From assembly GCA_043228905.1 (NCBI GenBank), contig JBHGNT010000003.1, positions 7,626,001 through 7,690,000 on the forward strand: a stretch of DNA of 64,000 nt, in the 5' to 3' direction. Made by a program: the position numbers and the translations under genes. The notes under the pieces were generated by a model. The model was given only the letters and a program-made list of their open reading frames with translations. It did not search any database and was not told the origin of the DNA. Below, in pieces: positions 13,123 through 24,823 of the stretch; position 1 is the first letter of the stretch; the number at the start of each line of letters is the position of its first letter. This stretch comes from Azolla caroliniana (lineage: Eukaryota; Polypodiophyta).

Positions 13123-13413
13123 ATGAAGAACTTCTAATTCGATCGAATTTCCGAGTATTAGGATATTTGGTTCATTTGACAGAATTTCGGCTGAGGAGCC
13201 AACAAAGTTTACCTCCTCTTGCCAACAACCATTTTGCTCTGACCTCTGATCTTTCTCGTTCTTGGCTTTACGGGCACAACATTCGGTTTTGATATGTCTA
13301 GGCTTCTTGCAATGATAGTATATCGGGGTGTCCCTAGACTTACTTCGGCCTTAGGCATTAGTCGACTGTCAAGAAGACCTTCTTCCTCGACTATTCAGTC
13401 GGTCAGCCGAACT

Positions 13414-13776
13414 TTATATCATGAAAGTGTCACCTGTCGACTCAAGTACAAACTTTTCCCTCCAAACGTCCTTTGACAAGATGGAGCTCATTATCTCGGA
13501 GTACTTGACGGTAGTAGTTATGAAAGTTTCCCACAAAGGGGGGACACTACTCATCAACAGGAGAGCCATCAACTCATCATCAATTGTCATCCCTTGTCCC
13601 GAAATTTGGGAGTTGATGCTTTCATACTCGTTGAGATGTGCCTGGTCCAAATCGGATTCTTCCATCTGAAGATTGTAGAGGCTCCGAATTAGATAAATCT
13701 TCGTGGTGGCAATCTTCATTTCGTATGTGTTCGGTAAAGTCTTCCATAGTTGGTATGTTGTTGAACACGACCGCAC
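13414..13776 (-). pseudogene. copia Gag fragment
   Basis: The 120-residue minus-strand ORF has the copia Gag (UBN2-type) pattern, including LWKTLPNTYEMKIATTKIYL and GMTIDDELMALLLMSSVPP, corresponding to the region before the zinc knuckle. It sits between the primer site and the protease piece, as expected in copia. The rest of gag is broken by stops. Confidence 0.8.
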
Positions 13777-14400
13777 CGTATACTAGACTAATTCAAACAA
13801 GTGCATCTGAATGGTGGCACGAACAATCCGGTCCAACTTCGTCCAATGCACTTATTCGGTTTGTATTAATCAAGAGCATTTTCATTCTCAATAGGGTCGA
13901 TCTAACCCTTTACAATAAGGTAATCCTCCATTTGCTCCTTCCAGAAATTGAAGTTCGTGTCATCGAACTTCCTGAGACTCATCTTTGACGAGCCGGTGGA
14001 GCTCATTTTGGACAAGAGTCGATTGGTCGAAAGTTTTGTTTAGAGTGGTTGTGATTAGATGACGGGTACGACCGTCTGGTCTACTTGAAGTATAATCTAG
14101 TTGAATTGAACACGAATTGAGTCGACTGATTTGTCGGTTCTGCTCGGAGTGACTACGACTAAAAAGATTGATACATCAAACTAGTTTTCCTGAAGTGTGG
14201 CCTAGCCAATTTGGGCACGAAACTTGCAGAGTGCTTCTTTCTCTCACAAGATCAACTTTGCGGATGTCGAACAAAAGATTTCAATCAAATTGAAATCTTG
14301 TAGATTCCTGTTCAACAAATCCAGCGAGTTGAAGTATTTTTTATAGTCAAAACAAAATTGTTGATGAGGGAAACAAGTGGCGACGAACTCTGATGCCAAG

Positions 14401-14729
14401 TGTTGGAAATTAGGTCGTCAATGGAGAAGTAAAATACAACACTGTGTATTAAGGCAACAAGTTGTTGGATACAAAAGAGATGAATAGGGATGACAAACAC
14501 AAAATGCAAGAAGCAAGAAGGTAGAGAGAAGAAAAACTGAGAGCCACACAATAGTAACTATATTATTCAAAATGGCAACATCAGATTCTTACAAACTAGG
14601 TTACAAGTTGGCTATATACTAACCAAACTAGTGCAATTTGCGCTAAAATGCTAATTACAAATATGACCTTAGGTCTAGTTTATCCAATGGGGTAATGTGA
14701 ATACGTCCATTATATTCTTGTATTCGATA
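14401..14729 (-). repeat. 5' LTR of the minus-strand copia element
   Basis: Homologous to 10330-10657 and followed by the GATCG duplication. The adjacent 14384-14398 reads, on the minus strand, TGGCATCAGAGTTCG, a one-base variant of the initiator-Met primer site. Confidence 0.9.
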
Positions 14730-14912
14730 GATCGCCTGAATAGAACTCTACAAAGTTTCATTTTGGGAAGCTCGCCGCAATAGAGTCTTATCATTAGAGC
14801 TCTTGCACACGATTTAGGGACCCCCTTTTGTTAGAGATTATTCCTAATGTAAAGAGGAATTAAAAGATAGATAATAAAGAGGAAGAGTGCCAATCCACCC
14901 AACCTGTTATGG

Positions 14913-15745
14913 GCATGACCATATAATATCCCGTGGTGAGAATTTACCGTAGTATTCTATACACGTGGATAAGTGTGAGGGTTAAACGAGAGTGTAAAGA
15001 AGGGGAGGATTACTTTTAATCCTCGGGATTGAGACAACCCATTAGGCCAAGTGTGAACTTGCCTAGGGGCCTTGGGTATCGTTATAAATAAGAAGCCTAG
15101 CTACCCTCATTTCATCATCTTTTGACTACGTCGAGACTCTGTTCTTGTGGTGGGTCAACTCTTGTAGCAAGCGCGCCAACACCAGGTATGACTCAACGCC
15201 ACAATGGTGGTATGGGACGTCGATCGAGGCTCGAGTTCGTCTCGATCCCTTCGCTCGGGGGTGGTCGGGTGGATCGACACCCTTCTTTCTCTAGATCTCC
15301 TTTCTATCTAGATCTATCTTTTATCCTTATTTTATGCTTACATTACTTCATGTCTCTAATACAACCACCCCCAAGCTAAGGGATCGAGATGGATTTGAGG
15401 CTTGTTGACGTTCCATACCACCACCATGGCATCAAGTTGTACTTGGTACCGACGCCCACTCGCCGTGAGAGTTTGTTCATCATAATGTCACAGTATCAAC
15501 ATATTCGAATGATGAATGATGTGTCAAGTGAGGGTAGTTAGAACTTAGGCCTCATATTTATAGCCAGACCTAAGCGCCCCAAGCAAGTTCACACTTTGCC
15601 CTTACCTGTTATCTCAATTCCTAGGATTAAAATTAATCCTCCCTTCTTTACAGTCTCGGTTAACCCTCACACTTTTGATCCTCGTGTGTAGAATACTACG
15701 GGTACAAAGTACCACGAGATAAATTGTGGTCATGTTTGTAACATA
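14913..15745. repeat. large imperfect inverted repeat
   Basis: The left arm, about 14913-15255, is matched by the reverse complement of about 15375-15745, with a spacer of roughly 120 bp. Matched landmarks include GTAGTATTCTA, GTGTGAGGGTTAA, GTAAAGAAGG, AGTGTGAACTTGC, a TATAAATA box on each arm, and GGTGGTATGG.ACGTC. Promoter-like sequence in both arms pointing inwards suggests two head-to-head copies of a terminal repeat, as in a foldback element. No coding capacity is evident. Confidence 0.75.
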
Positions 15746-15875
15746 TTCACCCTCTTTAAAATATTGAACTCTTGCAATGAAAATTTTGGAAGTTTTAGAA
15801 TACCTTTTATGGACTTATCCATCCATTTAATTTTAAAATCTCGGTTGTTTTGGAGTGCATTGTTTTATTTTAACA

Positions 15876-17920
15876 TCAAGAATTTTCTCTGGGTACATGG
15901 GATTTAGAAGTTAAATCTTTAGAAGTAACTGGAGTTTCAGTTGGAACTGTGTTATATCGCCAGAACCAAGAAGTTCTTTTAGACAACTTACATGAAAAAT
16001 TGGATGGATTTTGACACCATTGGGAAAAGCGAGACGATAGGTTGATGAACCAATGCGTTTGAGGATTGTGAAAGGTCCACAAAACCGTGGGCTAACTTAG
16101 AGCACTTACCCCTAGACAATGTCTTAGAATCATGAGGTACTCACAGAAATACCTGAACTATCCAAGGTTGAATACATGAGATTACTTAAACCCTGCTCTA
16201 TCTTGATCTGTTTTTTATATTATCTCATGCAATATTCAACATATCTTGCAATATCCGCAGAAAGTTTTGTGTACTTCTCAACTCATCATAATGTGCATTG
16301 ACATAAATCAGGGTTCGTGGCTGAAAGCCATACACTAACATAAAATGACTATATCCTATCAATGTATGCTTAGAGTTGTTATAAGCAAACTCCAAAATTA
16401 GAAGATAACAAATTTCCCATTTTGTTGGCTTCATAACAGTGTATGCTCAAAGCATGTCCTCAATAATTTGATTTACCTATTCTGTTTGTACATTGGATTG
16501 AGGATGATCCATGGAGCTCATGTTTAGAGTAGTTTCTAACTTCTTAAAGACGTGTCCAAAAGTCACTAGAAAACGTTGAATCATGATTACTCACAATATC
16601 TATTCGTAACCCATAAAAATGGAATAACCCATCAACGAATTGGTAAACAAATTTAGGAGATGTTATCATGGTTTTAGTTGTAATAAACCAGTAGTCACTT
16701 TAGTTAGTTTATCACCTATAACCCAAATGGCATCATGGCCCCTTTGGGTGTGAGGACGGTTAGCAATAAAATCCATGTATATATTTTTCCATTTATTATT
16801 CGTAATGTTCAAGGGATGTAAAAGTCCAACGGCTTTAAGTCGCTCAACTTTGTTAACCTTACATTGATGACATTTAGTCACATAGTTATGTATTCAAGAT
16901 GTATCTTAGACCCATAGAATTGAGTAGAAATTAGAACGATTGTGTGATGTATTCTAGGAGGCCATGTGGAGGATGCATCATGGCATTCAAAAAGAATTTT
17001 CTTTTTCATCTTAGGCAAATTTGGAACACAAACCTTTACAGTAGAGTAGACCGTTATCATTGTGGACATATCCTGTCGAGGGTGTCGATGTTGTTTGCTC
17101 TAACCTCAACTCTTGCCTAGTATTTTGCAAAAACATTGTCATCAAGATATTACTTTGTTCGAAGGTGATCATTAAGAGCTAATGTTATTTCAATGAAACT
17201 AAGCATGTTAACTTCATGGATGCGATTGAATGCATTAGTAATAGTGTTCATGGAACCTTTCCGATATTGTATGGAAAAATCAAGGTGTTGGATGAGATGT
17301 GTCGATCATGCCTTACGACCCTTACGGTCTTGTTAGTCACAAAAATATTTTACGAACTCGTGGTCTGTAGTTACCACAAAATGATTTCCATAAAGATAAT
17401 GGCGTCATGACTTTAGTGCATGGATAACTACGAATAATTCATTTTCTTGAACGATATGTCGACACTGAGTAGGATCAAGTTTACAATTCTCAAATGTTAT
17501 TGGTTTATCATCTTGATATAAAACAAAAGGTCTTATAGCATAATCACTTGCACCAATTTTAACCCGAAAAGGGTTTGATGGATCTGGTAAAAGAAGTGTC
17601 TAGGAGCCTTGCATGCCTTGTCCTTGAGTTCCTTAAAGGGGGAGGTACTATTGGTTTTGTAGACTTATGTGTTTGACCTTTAGGAAGATCAGCAAACGAC
17701 TTTGTCAATTGGGAGTAATTGCAAATAGATTTTAAAAAAACTCCACCAAAATCAAGGAATAATCAGACTTCTCAAATATTTCGAAGAGTAGGCAATTTTT
17801 TACTTTTACGATGCAAGAAGGATCAATTTTGACTCTTTGTTTGGTTCTGAGATGTCCAAGCTATGTAATTGATTTCTTGAAGAGCTCACATTTTCTTCTA
17901 TGGTACTAGTAAAATTAGAA
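15876..17920 (-). pseudogene. Ty3/gypsy retrotransposon relic (RT end, RNase H, integrase)
   Basis: Read on the minus strand from about 17910 downward: CELFKKSIT.LGHL (RT end), FRVKIGASDYAI and QENELFVVIHALK with HYLYGNHFVVTTDHEF (RNase H), then at 16666-16881 KWKNIYMDFI and RGHDAIWVIGDKLTK (integrase core), and at 16225-16434 LEFAYNNSKHTLIGYSHFMLVYG (integrase C-terminal part). This is the domain order of a chromovirus-type Ty3 element. The frame is broken by many stops, and neither LTR is recognisable. It belongs to the same family as the relic at 1-1510. Confidence 0.85.
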
Positions 17921-18413
17921 AAACTCTTTTAGGAAAAGCATTCTTTTGATCCTCCTCCCCACCATTAGATCTTACACATTCATACATTTAAATTTTCTAA
18001 AACACATAGATGAATCCATGTCTTTGCTTGAGCAATCCTTGGTACATGTTTACATATAAATCTACATGCATCTTATGTTTGTGAAAGCGGTTAAGTCAAA
18101 ATTCCTTGTTAATTATGATTTGAAAAACGCTTAATCATCGCTTAATCGTAGAAGATCGAAAAGAAAAAAAGGAAGAAAATGGTATGCGATTTTTTTCCGA
18201 AACCACACAAATTTTTGGTGTCATTTCTGTATCATCTCGTTTTTTGGTATAACTTATCCCGCGTAATGTTTTGCAGAATCGTTACAAGGATTAGCAGTTT
18301 TCGGAAATTTCAGATGCTGCAGACCTATAGGCAGTTTCCCCCAATCAGGACATTGAATTACTTGCGGAGGTCTGCACAGCATTTTGTATTTGGATTAATG
18401 CTTCTCATTACTG

Positions 18414-18650
18414 CATATATATATATATATATATATATATGTGATCTTTAACGCAGGCCATATGGAATGACATCTGCAGAGTTTTTCATTTGCGAGCGGA
18501 GAATCAGAAATGACCACATATATAGAAAAGGGCAGATTTTTAGTTACAAACAGGAACATTATAGAACAATATTCTGAGATGACCACATATATAGAAAAGG
18601 GCAGATTTTTAAATTACAAACAGGAACATTATAGAACAGTATTCTGAGAT
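18414..18650. repeat. TA microsatellite and 69-bp tandem duplication
   Basis: A TA run lies at about 18414-18440. A 69-bp unit starting TGACCACATATATAG occurs at 18511 and 18580, with a degenerate third start near 18663. This is upstream of the lipid-transfer protein gene. Confidence 0.8.
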
Positions 18651-18872
18651 GGGAATCGGAAATGACCACAAAGCAAAAAAAGAAAAAGAAAAAAAGGAGC
18701 AGATTTTTTAGTTAGAAAAAAGAAAAAGTGAGGAAACATTATAAAACAGAAACAGAAACAGAAAACAAAGGAAAAGAAAATGCTCCATGCACAAGAGCAT
18801 GGTATTGTACGAATCTCCTTGAGATCAGACAGACAATATTATCATGATCTTCACAGAAACACACACATAAAT

Positions 18873-18874
18873 GT

Positions 18875-18907
<33 letters not shown>

Positions 18908-19039
18908 CATTTACATATGAAGCTACCATAGCTTCACAGGCAATCAAGCACCTTCATCACCACTATCATCACCATCATCATCATCACCACAATCATCACC
19001 ATTATCATCATCACCATCATCATCACCATCATCATCACC
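18873..19039 (+). promoter_or_regulatory. upstream region of the LTP gene: TA run and CAT/CAC repeat
   Basis: A TATATA run (about 18875-18902) could serve as the TATA region. From about 18955 to the start codon the leader is an almost uninterrupted CAT/CAC/ATC trinucleotide repeat. In another frame it reads as poly-histidine, which I do not believe is translated. Confidence 0.4.
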
Positions 19040-20739
19040 ATGGCAGCTCCCACATGCACCATCACCATCACTCCAACCCTGTCCATCCTCCTCCTCGTCC
19101 TCCTCGTGATGTGCGGACATTACCCGCCGGCCGCCCTCGTGGCCGCGCAATCTCGGGCCATATCATGCTCCAGCGTGACCCGCGCCATGGCTCCGTGCAC
19201 GCAATTCCTCGCCACGGGTGCCCCTACACCATCGGCCTCCGATGCTTGCTGCGATGGGGTTCAAGCCGTGACGGCCATGGGGAGCACGAGAGAGGACCGG
19301 CAATCCATCTGCAGCTGCCTAGTCAGCGCGGCCACGGCCAATCCCGGGGCGACACCTATACCTTCGGCCGCCACGGCCCTCACCACGGCCTGCGGGGTGC
19401 CATTCCCTTACACCCTCACCCCCAACACACCTGTGGACTGCACTAGGTCTCTACCATATCCCCTCCCTCTCTAGCTCCACATCCTCTTGCATTGCAAGAA
19501 AAAAGACATGAACACATTCTCTGCATTCATTGCAAGGAAAAACAATTCCATGCATTTAAATGCACAAGGTCTCTACCAAATCCTCCCTCATAGCTCCACA
19601 TTCTGTTTGCATTCATTGCAAAGAAAAACTATTTCATGCATTTAAATGGACAAGGTATCTACCAAATCCTCCCTCATAGCTCCACATTCTGTTGCATTAT
19701 TACAAGGAAAAACAATTTCATGTATTTAAATGCACAAGGTCTCCACCATATCCTCCCTCATAGCTCCACATTCTGTTTGCATTCATTGCAAAGAAAAACT
19801 ATTTCATGCATTTAAATGCACAAGGTCTCTACCAAATCCTCCCTCTAACTCCACATTCTCTTGCATTATTGCAAGGAAAATTCATGCATTTAAAAGCACA
19901 ACGTCTTCCAATCCACATTCTCTGCATTGCAAGGAAAATTCATACATTTGAAAGCACAAGGTCTTCCCATTCTCCCTCAAGTTCCACATTCTGTTGCATT
20001 ATTGCAAGGAAAAAATTCATATATTAAAAATGCACTAGGTTCTACCAAACCCTCCCTCTAGCTCAACATTGTGCGCATTGCAAGGAAAAAAAACTCATAC
20101 ATTTAAATGCACAAGATTCTACCAAATCCTCCCTCATAGCTCCACATTCTCTTGTATTGCAAGGAAAAAATTTCATACACTTAAAATGCATCAGCAGTTG
20201 CTTCATGATCACTCACTAGGACTTAAATCTTTTTAATGAACTTCAAGAAGGCTAGAGAGCTTTCCAATCCATATCTCTTTTAGTTTACAAGACCAAGAGT
20301 AAGTAAGGAAGGGGTTAATGAAGGCTAAAGTAAAGGCATAACACCCAAACATTATACATAGCTAATATCTAACTATTACCTAATCATGGGTTAATGGAAG
20401 CTAAAGTAAAGGCATAACACCTAAACATTATACATAGCTAATATCTAACTATTACCTAATCATGGGTTAATGGAGGCTAAAGTAAAGGCATAACACCTAA
20501 ACATCATATATAGCTAACATCTAACTATTACCTAATCATGGGTTAATGAAGGCTAAAGTAAGGTATAATGCCTAAACATTATATACATATATAGCTAATA
20601 TCTAACTATTACCTAATCATGGGTTAATGAAGGCTAAAGTGTGGCATAACACCTAAACATCTAACTATTACCTAATCATCAAGTGTCCATCTAAAGTTTA
20701 CTAACTAAATGTTCCCATCACATTTGCAGGATTGAATGA
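19040..20739 (+). CDS. non-specific lipid-transfer protein, type 1-like, two exons predicted
   Basis: Exon 1 (19040-19446) encodes a hydrophobic signal peptide of about 30 residues, then the eight-cysteine motif C-X9-C-X16-CC-X19-C-X-C-X24-C-X15-C. The fold binds lipids in a hydrophobic tunnel, and the protein is secreted to the apoplast. Read without splicing, the ORF stops at 19474 with a tail of repeat-derived residues. I instead predict an intron at 19447-20729 (GT...AG): TGC-ACT-AG joins G-ATT-GAA-TGA, giving ...VDCTRIE. That matches the DCSRIY-type endings and intron position known from grass LTP1 genes. The intron holds two tandem arrays. Two cysteine spacings are slightly longer than in classical LTP1. 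The coding part is GC-rich compared with its surroundings. Confidence 0.85.
19437..20190. repeat. tandem array of about 80-bp units in the LTP intron
   Basis: About nine degenerate units of 58-122 bp share TGCACAAGGTCTCTACCAAA, CTCCCTCATAGCTCCACATT, TTGCATT..TGCAAGGAAAAA and CATTTAAA. The first unit begins inside the last codons of exon 1 (TGCACTAGGTCTCTACC). The exon-intron junction is therefore itself part of the repeat unit, and each unit carries a copy of the donor-like AGGTCTCT. Confidence 0.85.
20312..20690. repeat. tandem array of 76-bp units in the LTP intron
   Basis: Five units starting GGGTTAATGAAGGCTAAAGT with a period of about 76 bp, ending in CTAACTATTACCTAATCAT. The last unit is shortened. 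The array lies just before the predicted intron acceptor at 20729. Confidence 0.9.
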
Positions 20740-21838
20740 GGCCATTGGCTACATTAATAATCATTTCCAGAAAATGGCACGAGTCGTCCCACTTGAACCA
20801 CCCTTTCAAAAAGACCGTTAGTTCGTTCGTATTGAGTAATAATATATAAGAACTAAGCTTGTTTTATCCAACGTTGCCTTCATACATATACATATTCATG
20901 CTCCTTATGGTAACTAAATAATTCTCTCTTGTCAAGGTTTGCAAACTTGGTGGATAATGGAACTTCCCTCCCCTTTAGTATTATTAATATTGAGTTACAT
21001 ATATGGGTGTATTCAAACCTTTTACAAGTTTTTAATATATTGGGAACTTTTTAACATGGAGTTGGTCAAAGCTTCAAAACTAGAAAAGAAATCTACATGT
21101 GAATTCAAAGTTAATCTCAGATCGGCTTTATGAGTTGTACATTTTGGTTTAATTTTCTCGTTAGAAACGGAATCTAAGTGTTGAAACTCCTGAATTCCAA
21201 TTCAATTGCGCGCTTAGTGTGTGAATGAGGGACTTGCATTCGGAAACTCTTGTTCGTAGCTGCCATTATTACGGAAATGTTCGTGAAATTATTTACCCAA
21301 ATTGCTCATTTAAATGTAGTCCAACCATGAATTTACTATCATAATTATCATTAACATTAGGTCTCGTAGACCTCGACAATGTTCCAAGAATCAAATTTCC
21401 ACTATTTTGAGCTCTAGATTCGTGGGTCACACTTGAATGTTGGTCATCTAAAGAGAATTACAACATGTTGAACCATGCTATGAAAAGGAGAACATAAAAA
21501 ATCAAATCACACTTTTCTTTCATTTCTTTTGACGACATGTGCATGCCGAATAGAGAAATGAGTTTTACAACATATATGTGTGAACATGTGAATGAGCACT
21601 TGTACACACACATACAGACAAAAAATAAAAATAAAAATCAATATTTAATTTCTAAAATAAGTGCCTCTTTCTACTACGTACAATCATGTTTTCATTGGGT
21701 ATGCCAATGTTTCTCTATTGAAGCACACGAATGACTTTCCCATTAGTACCTTCAATATTGGCGCATTGTTGACGAAAATACGAGAATGATCCTCCCTTTT
21801 GTGACCCGTCAACTAATCAACCGTCATGGAATATCTTG
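20740..21838. other. gene-free spacer downstream of LTP
   Basis: Probable 3' untranslated sequence of the LTP gene lies at the left. The remainder is AT-rich with no recognisable ORF. Confidence 0.5.
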
Positions 21839-22090
21839 ATTGCACCTACATTTAAAGAGTTAGATCTTATCTCTTATTGATTCTCCCTCCTTACTTAAAT
21901 AATCATATGAAATATTAAATGATACAACCGTTTAGAGCATAGGGATTCCTACTTACTAATCAATATTGCACCTACATTTAAAGAGTTAGATATTATCTCT
22001 TATTGATTCTCCCTCCTTACTTAAATAATCATATGAAATATTAAATGATACAACCGTTTAGAGCATAGGGATTCCTACTTACTAATCAAT
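21839..22090. repeat. 126-bp tandem duplication
   Basis: Two almost identical 126-bp units begin ATTGCACCTACATTTAAAG at 21839 and 21965. The near identity suggests a recent duplication. Confidence 0.9.
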
Positions 22091-23144
22091 TCAAGGTTCG
22101 TGATTTTTCTTAATTCAAATCTTATTCACAACACAACATATGATTTCTACTAAACTATGACGACACAACCAATACTTAAAGAAATGATCTATTCACATCT
22201 CATAAGGACATTCAGAGAATACTTCAAGTGATGGGCACTTAGTAACCTTTCTCTTTCTCTTTATGATATTGTGCACTTTGCAAATATATCTTAAGTTACT
22301 CCTTGATTGTGAGCAACAAATAGCATTCATAATGCCCTCACACTTTCTTGCTAAGTTTTGTAATTGTATTAGTTTCTTTCTCTCTTACAACATGAATGAT
22401 ATATTTCTACAAAGGCACTTAATGTTTCAAACAATCAAAATGTTTGATATCTAGGTTTCTCATTGGTTGACAAATAATGGAATAAATAATAGGAAAATGG
22501 GGAGAAAATGATTAAAGCGTGAGAATAAGAGTTTATGTTCACCACCAACCAAATAACATATGTAACATAGTGTTTTCTTTTCCAAATCCAATGATCCGGG
22601 CGAATATTTTTTGAAATAATGAGTTGTTCTTAGAGTCAACTTGGGAACCACAATCTAACAAGAACCAAGACCATTGTGTTGTCAAATGCTAACAAGAATT
22701 GTATGATAATTCCAACAACTACATGTACTTTACTTATTTCCATCATCTTTCAAGTACATAAACCTCTCAATATTTTTGGAGTCCCTCCAACATTTGATTT
22801 TCATTTTAGATATGACTATCATTTTAGGTCCCCAAATATAATACTTAATTAATTGCAATGCCTGGCAACATGTAAGTTAGCTACATGTACGAGTGATAAC
22901 TCCTCATGGGAAGGCATAAGTATGCCATCTTCATGATTGGATGAACAAGACAACCAACTCCAAATTACGTTATTGTTGCATTTGAAGCAAACACACGATA
23001 AAGTCCATAGATATAGTTCTCCTTTCCTCTTTACAAACCCTTCTTGCATAGAAATATTAGGATGCATGTTTGGTGTAATGGAAGAACTTGAGATGGAAAA
23101 GTCCTCATTTTCGCTAGTCATTAATCACTAGAGTTAAATACACA
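22091..23144. other. gene-free spacer
   Basis: Short ORFs on both strands without recognisable motifs. No RNA gene or repeat boundary is seen. Confidence 0.5.
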
Positions 23145-24280
23145 AAATGGAATTTGGTGAAAATGGCGAGAGGGTTGTTGTGGAATTATTTTGAAGCAGA
23201 TTTAGTTATTGTAACTTTTAGAACGATGAATGAAGACGGGGACGGAGGCAAATACAATTTTTCATGATGGTCTGAGGAATGTGTATATACATGAAAGTAC
23301 TGAAAATGGAGAGGATTTTCATAGAAAATGGCGAGATGCTTTGATGTGGAAGTTTTTTTGAAGCAAACTTATTTATTTTCAGTTTTTAGAATGATGAGTG
23401 AAGATGGTGGCAGAGGCAAAAACAAGGTTTCATGAGGTTTTGAGGAGAGTGGATTCATTCTGGTCTTCTTTTTGTAGGTACAAAACTCGGGTGATGAATG
23501 GCAAGATGGTTGTAGTGGAAAATGAAGTTGATTTATTTTGAAAGGATGAGTGAAGATGGTGGTGGAGGCGGAGGCAAGGTTTCATGAGGGTTTGAGGAGA
23601 GGGGATTCATTCTGGTTTTTGTAGTTACAAGACTCGGGCAATGAATGGCAAGATGGTTGTAGTGGAAAATGAAGCTGATTTAATTTTAGAAGGATGAGTG
23701 AAGATGGTGGTGGAGGTAGAAGCAAGGTTTCATGAGTGTTTCAGGAGAGTGGATTCATTCTGATTTTTGTAGGTACAAGACTCGAGTGATGAATGGTAAG
23801 AGGATCTTGATGCAAAATGGAGAGATAGTTGATGTGGAAGTTTTTGAAGCAGTCTTATCTACTTTCAATTTTCAGAATGATGAGTGAAGATGGTGGTGGA
23901 GGTAGAAGCAAGGTTTTATGAGGATGAGGAGAGTGGATTAATTCTGCTTTGTGTATGTACAGGAAATTGTTGAAAATAGAGAGATACAGGACTCGGGCAA
24001 TGACTGGCAAGATGGATGTTGTGGAAAAGGAAGCTGATTTATTTTTTAAAGGATGAGTGAGGATATTTTTGAGGGTTGAAGCAAAATGTCATGAGTGGAT
24101 GAGGACAACTAATTTTTTCTTTGTTGTCTATACAAGAATTTCATGGAAAATGGAGAGATGGCTAATGTGGAAATATTTTGAAGCACATTTATTTGTTTTT
24201 AGTTTATCGAACGATGAGCGAAGATGGTGCTGGAGGTAGAAGCAAATTTGCATCAGGGTCTAAGGAGATTGGATTGAACT
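23145..24280. repeat. degenerate minisatellite-like tandem array
   Basis: About seven units of roughly 130-180 bp repeat the elements ATGGCAAGATGGTTGTAGTGG, GAAGCTGATTTATTTT, GGATGAGTGAAGATGGTGG and AGCAAGGTTTCATGAGG, with AGAGTGGATTCATTCTG near the unit ends. Unit length varies, and the units carry no common long ORF. Confidence 0.85.
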
Positions 24281-24559
24281 AAGTACCACCTTCCGTGGGT
24301 TACATGATCATGTCTCTATTGAGTAAAAAATATATTTCATATGATAGTTTGATATGTTATGACATTAAAATTTGCACCAACAAGATCAATATTTGATTAT
24401 GAATGATCTTGCATACTTTAAATTTCATTACATCACTCAACCCAACTCTATTAATGAACAATTAAAGGTTCTTTAATTGGTATCAAGAAACAAGTTGTGT
24501 TAGTTGCTAGTCAACTTTTCTTTCATCAAGTTTGTGAATGTCATGACGACATACATTTT

Positions 24560-24635
24560 GGCCTTACAAGGATTTGAGCCCAAGACGTCTTGGTCTATAT
24601 GTTAGACCTTTAACCATTATACTAACACATATGAT
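24560..24635 (-). repeat. tRNA-like SINE head
   Basis: The minus strand shows TTAGTATAATGGTTAA (box A-like, resembling tRNA-Asp/Glu) followed at tRNA spacing by TTGGGCTCAAATCC (box B-like). The expected tRNA stems do not pair well, so I call it a tRNA-derived repeat. Confidence 0.4.
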
Positions 24636-24684
24636 GTATAGTTATAATAAATGTATTATTAGTTATTACAAGACATTTAGAGTA

Positions 24685-24823
24685 TTCTAGAACATTCTAG
24701 AGTATTCCAGAACAATCTAGAGTATTCTAGAACATTCTAAGATATTCCATGATTATATTAAATATCATAAATATCTAAAATATTCTAGAACATTCTAGAA
24801 TACTCCATAAGGACCTATAAATA
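24685..24823 (+). promoter_or_regulatory. phased heat-shock-element array with TATA box
   Basis: Alternating TTC and GAA triplets are set exactly 5 bp apart from 24685 to 24747, thirteen positions with only a few one-base departures (GAG, ATC, AGA). A second cluster of four perfect alternating triplets starts at 24783. A TATAAATA box follows at 24816-24823. This is the binding arrangement of heat shock factor trimers, at a promoter-like distance from TATA. No convincing gene follows, so it may be the promoter of a retroelement LTR or a lost gene. Confidence 0.7.

Larger units (their letters stand above)
10330..14729 (-). mobile_element. degenerate Ty1/copia retrotransposon
   Basis: Two LTR copies of about 328 bp (10330-10657 and 14401-14729) flank a minus-strand copia body and are themselves flanked by a perfect 5-bp duplication, GATCG (10325-10329 and 14730-14734). 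On the minus strand the order is primer site, gag, protease, GAG-pre-integrase, a gap, RT and RNase H, which is copia order. A GAGGGAGTG polypurine tract lies just inside the left LTR. Most of the integrase is missing and a foreign LTR-like fragment (about 12209-12370) lies near that gap. All coding pieces contain stops or frameshifts, so the element is dead. The inner end of the right LTR has decayed from the expected CAACA to CGATA. Confidence 0.9.

Noticed and set aside
18871-19446. 191-residue ORF with a long poly-histidine stretch
   Set aside because: It is the CAT/CAC repeat leader read in another frame, continuing as a shadow of the LTP exon. The LTP frame has the signal peptide and eight cysteines.
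19437-20690. Possible CRISPR-like array in the LTP intron
   Set aside because: The repeats are 76-80 bp, contiguous and degenerate, without unique spacers, in a plant nuclear gene. They are ordinary tandem arrays.
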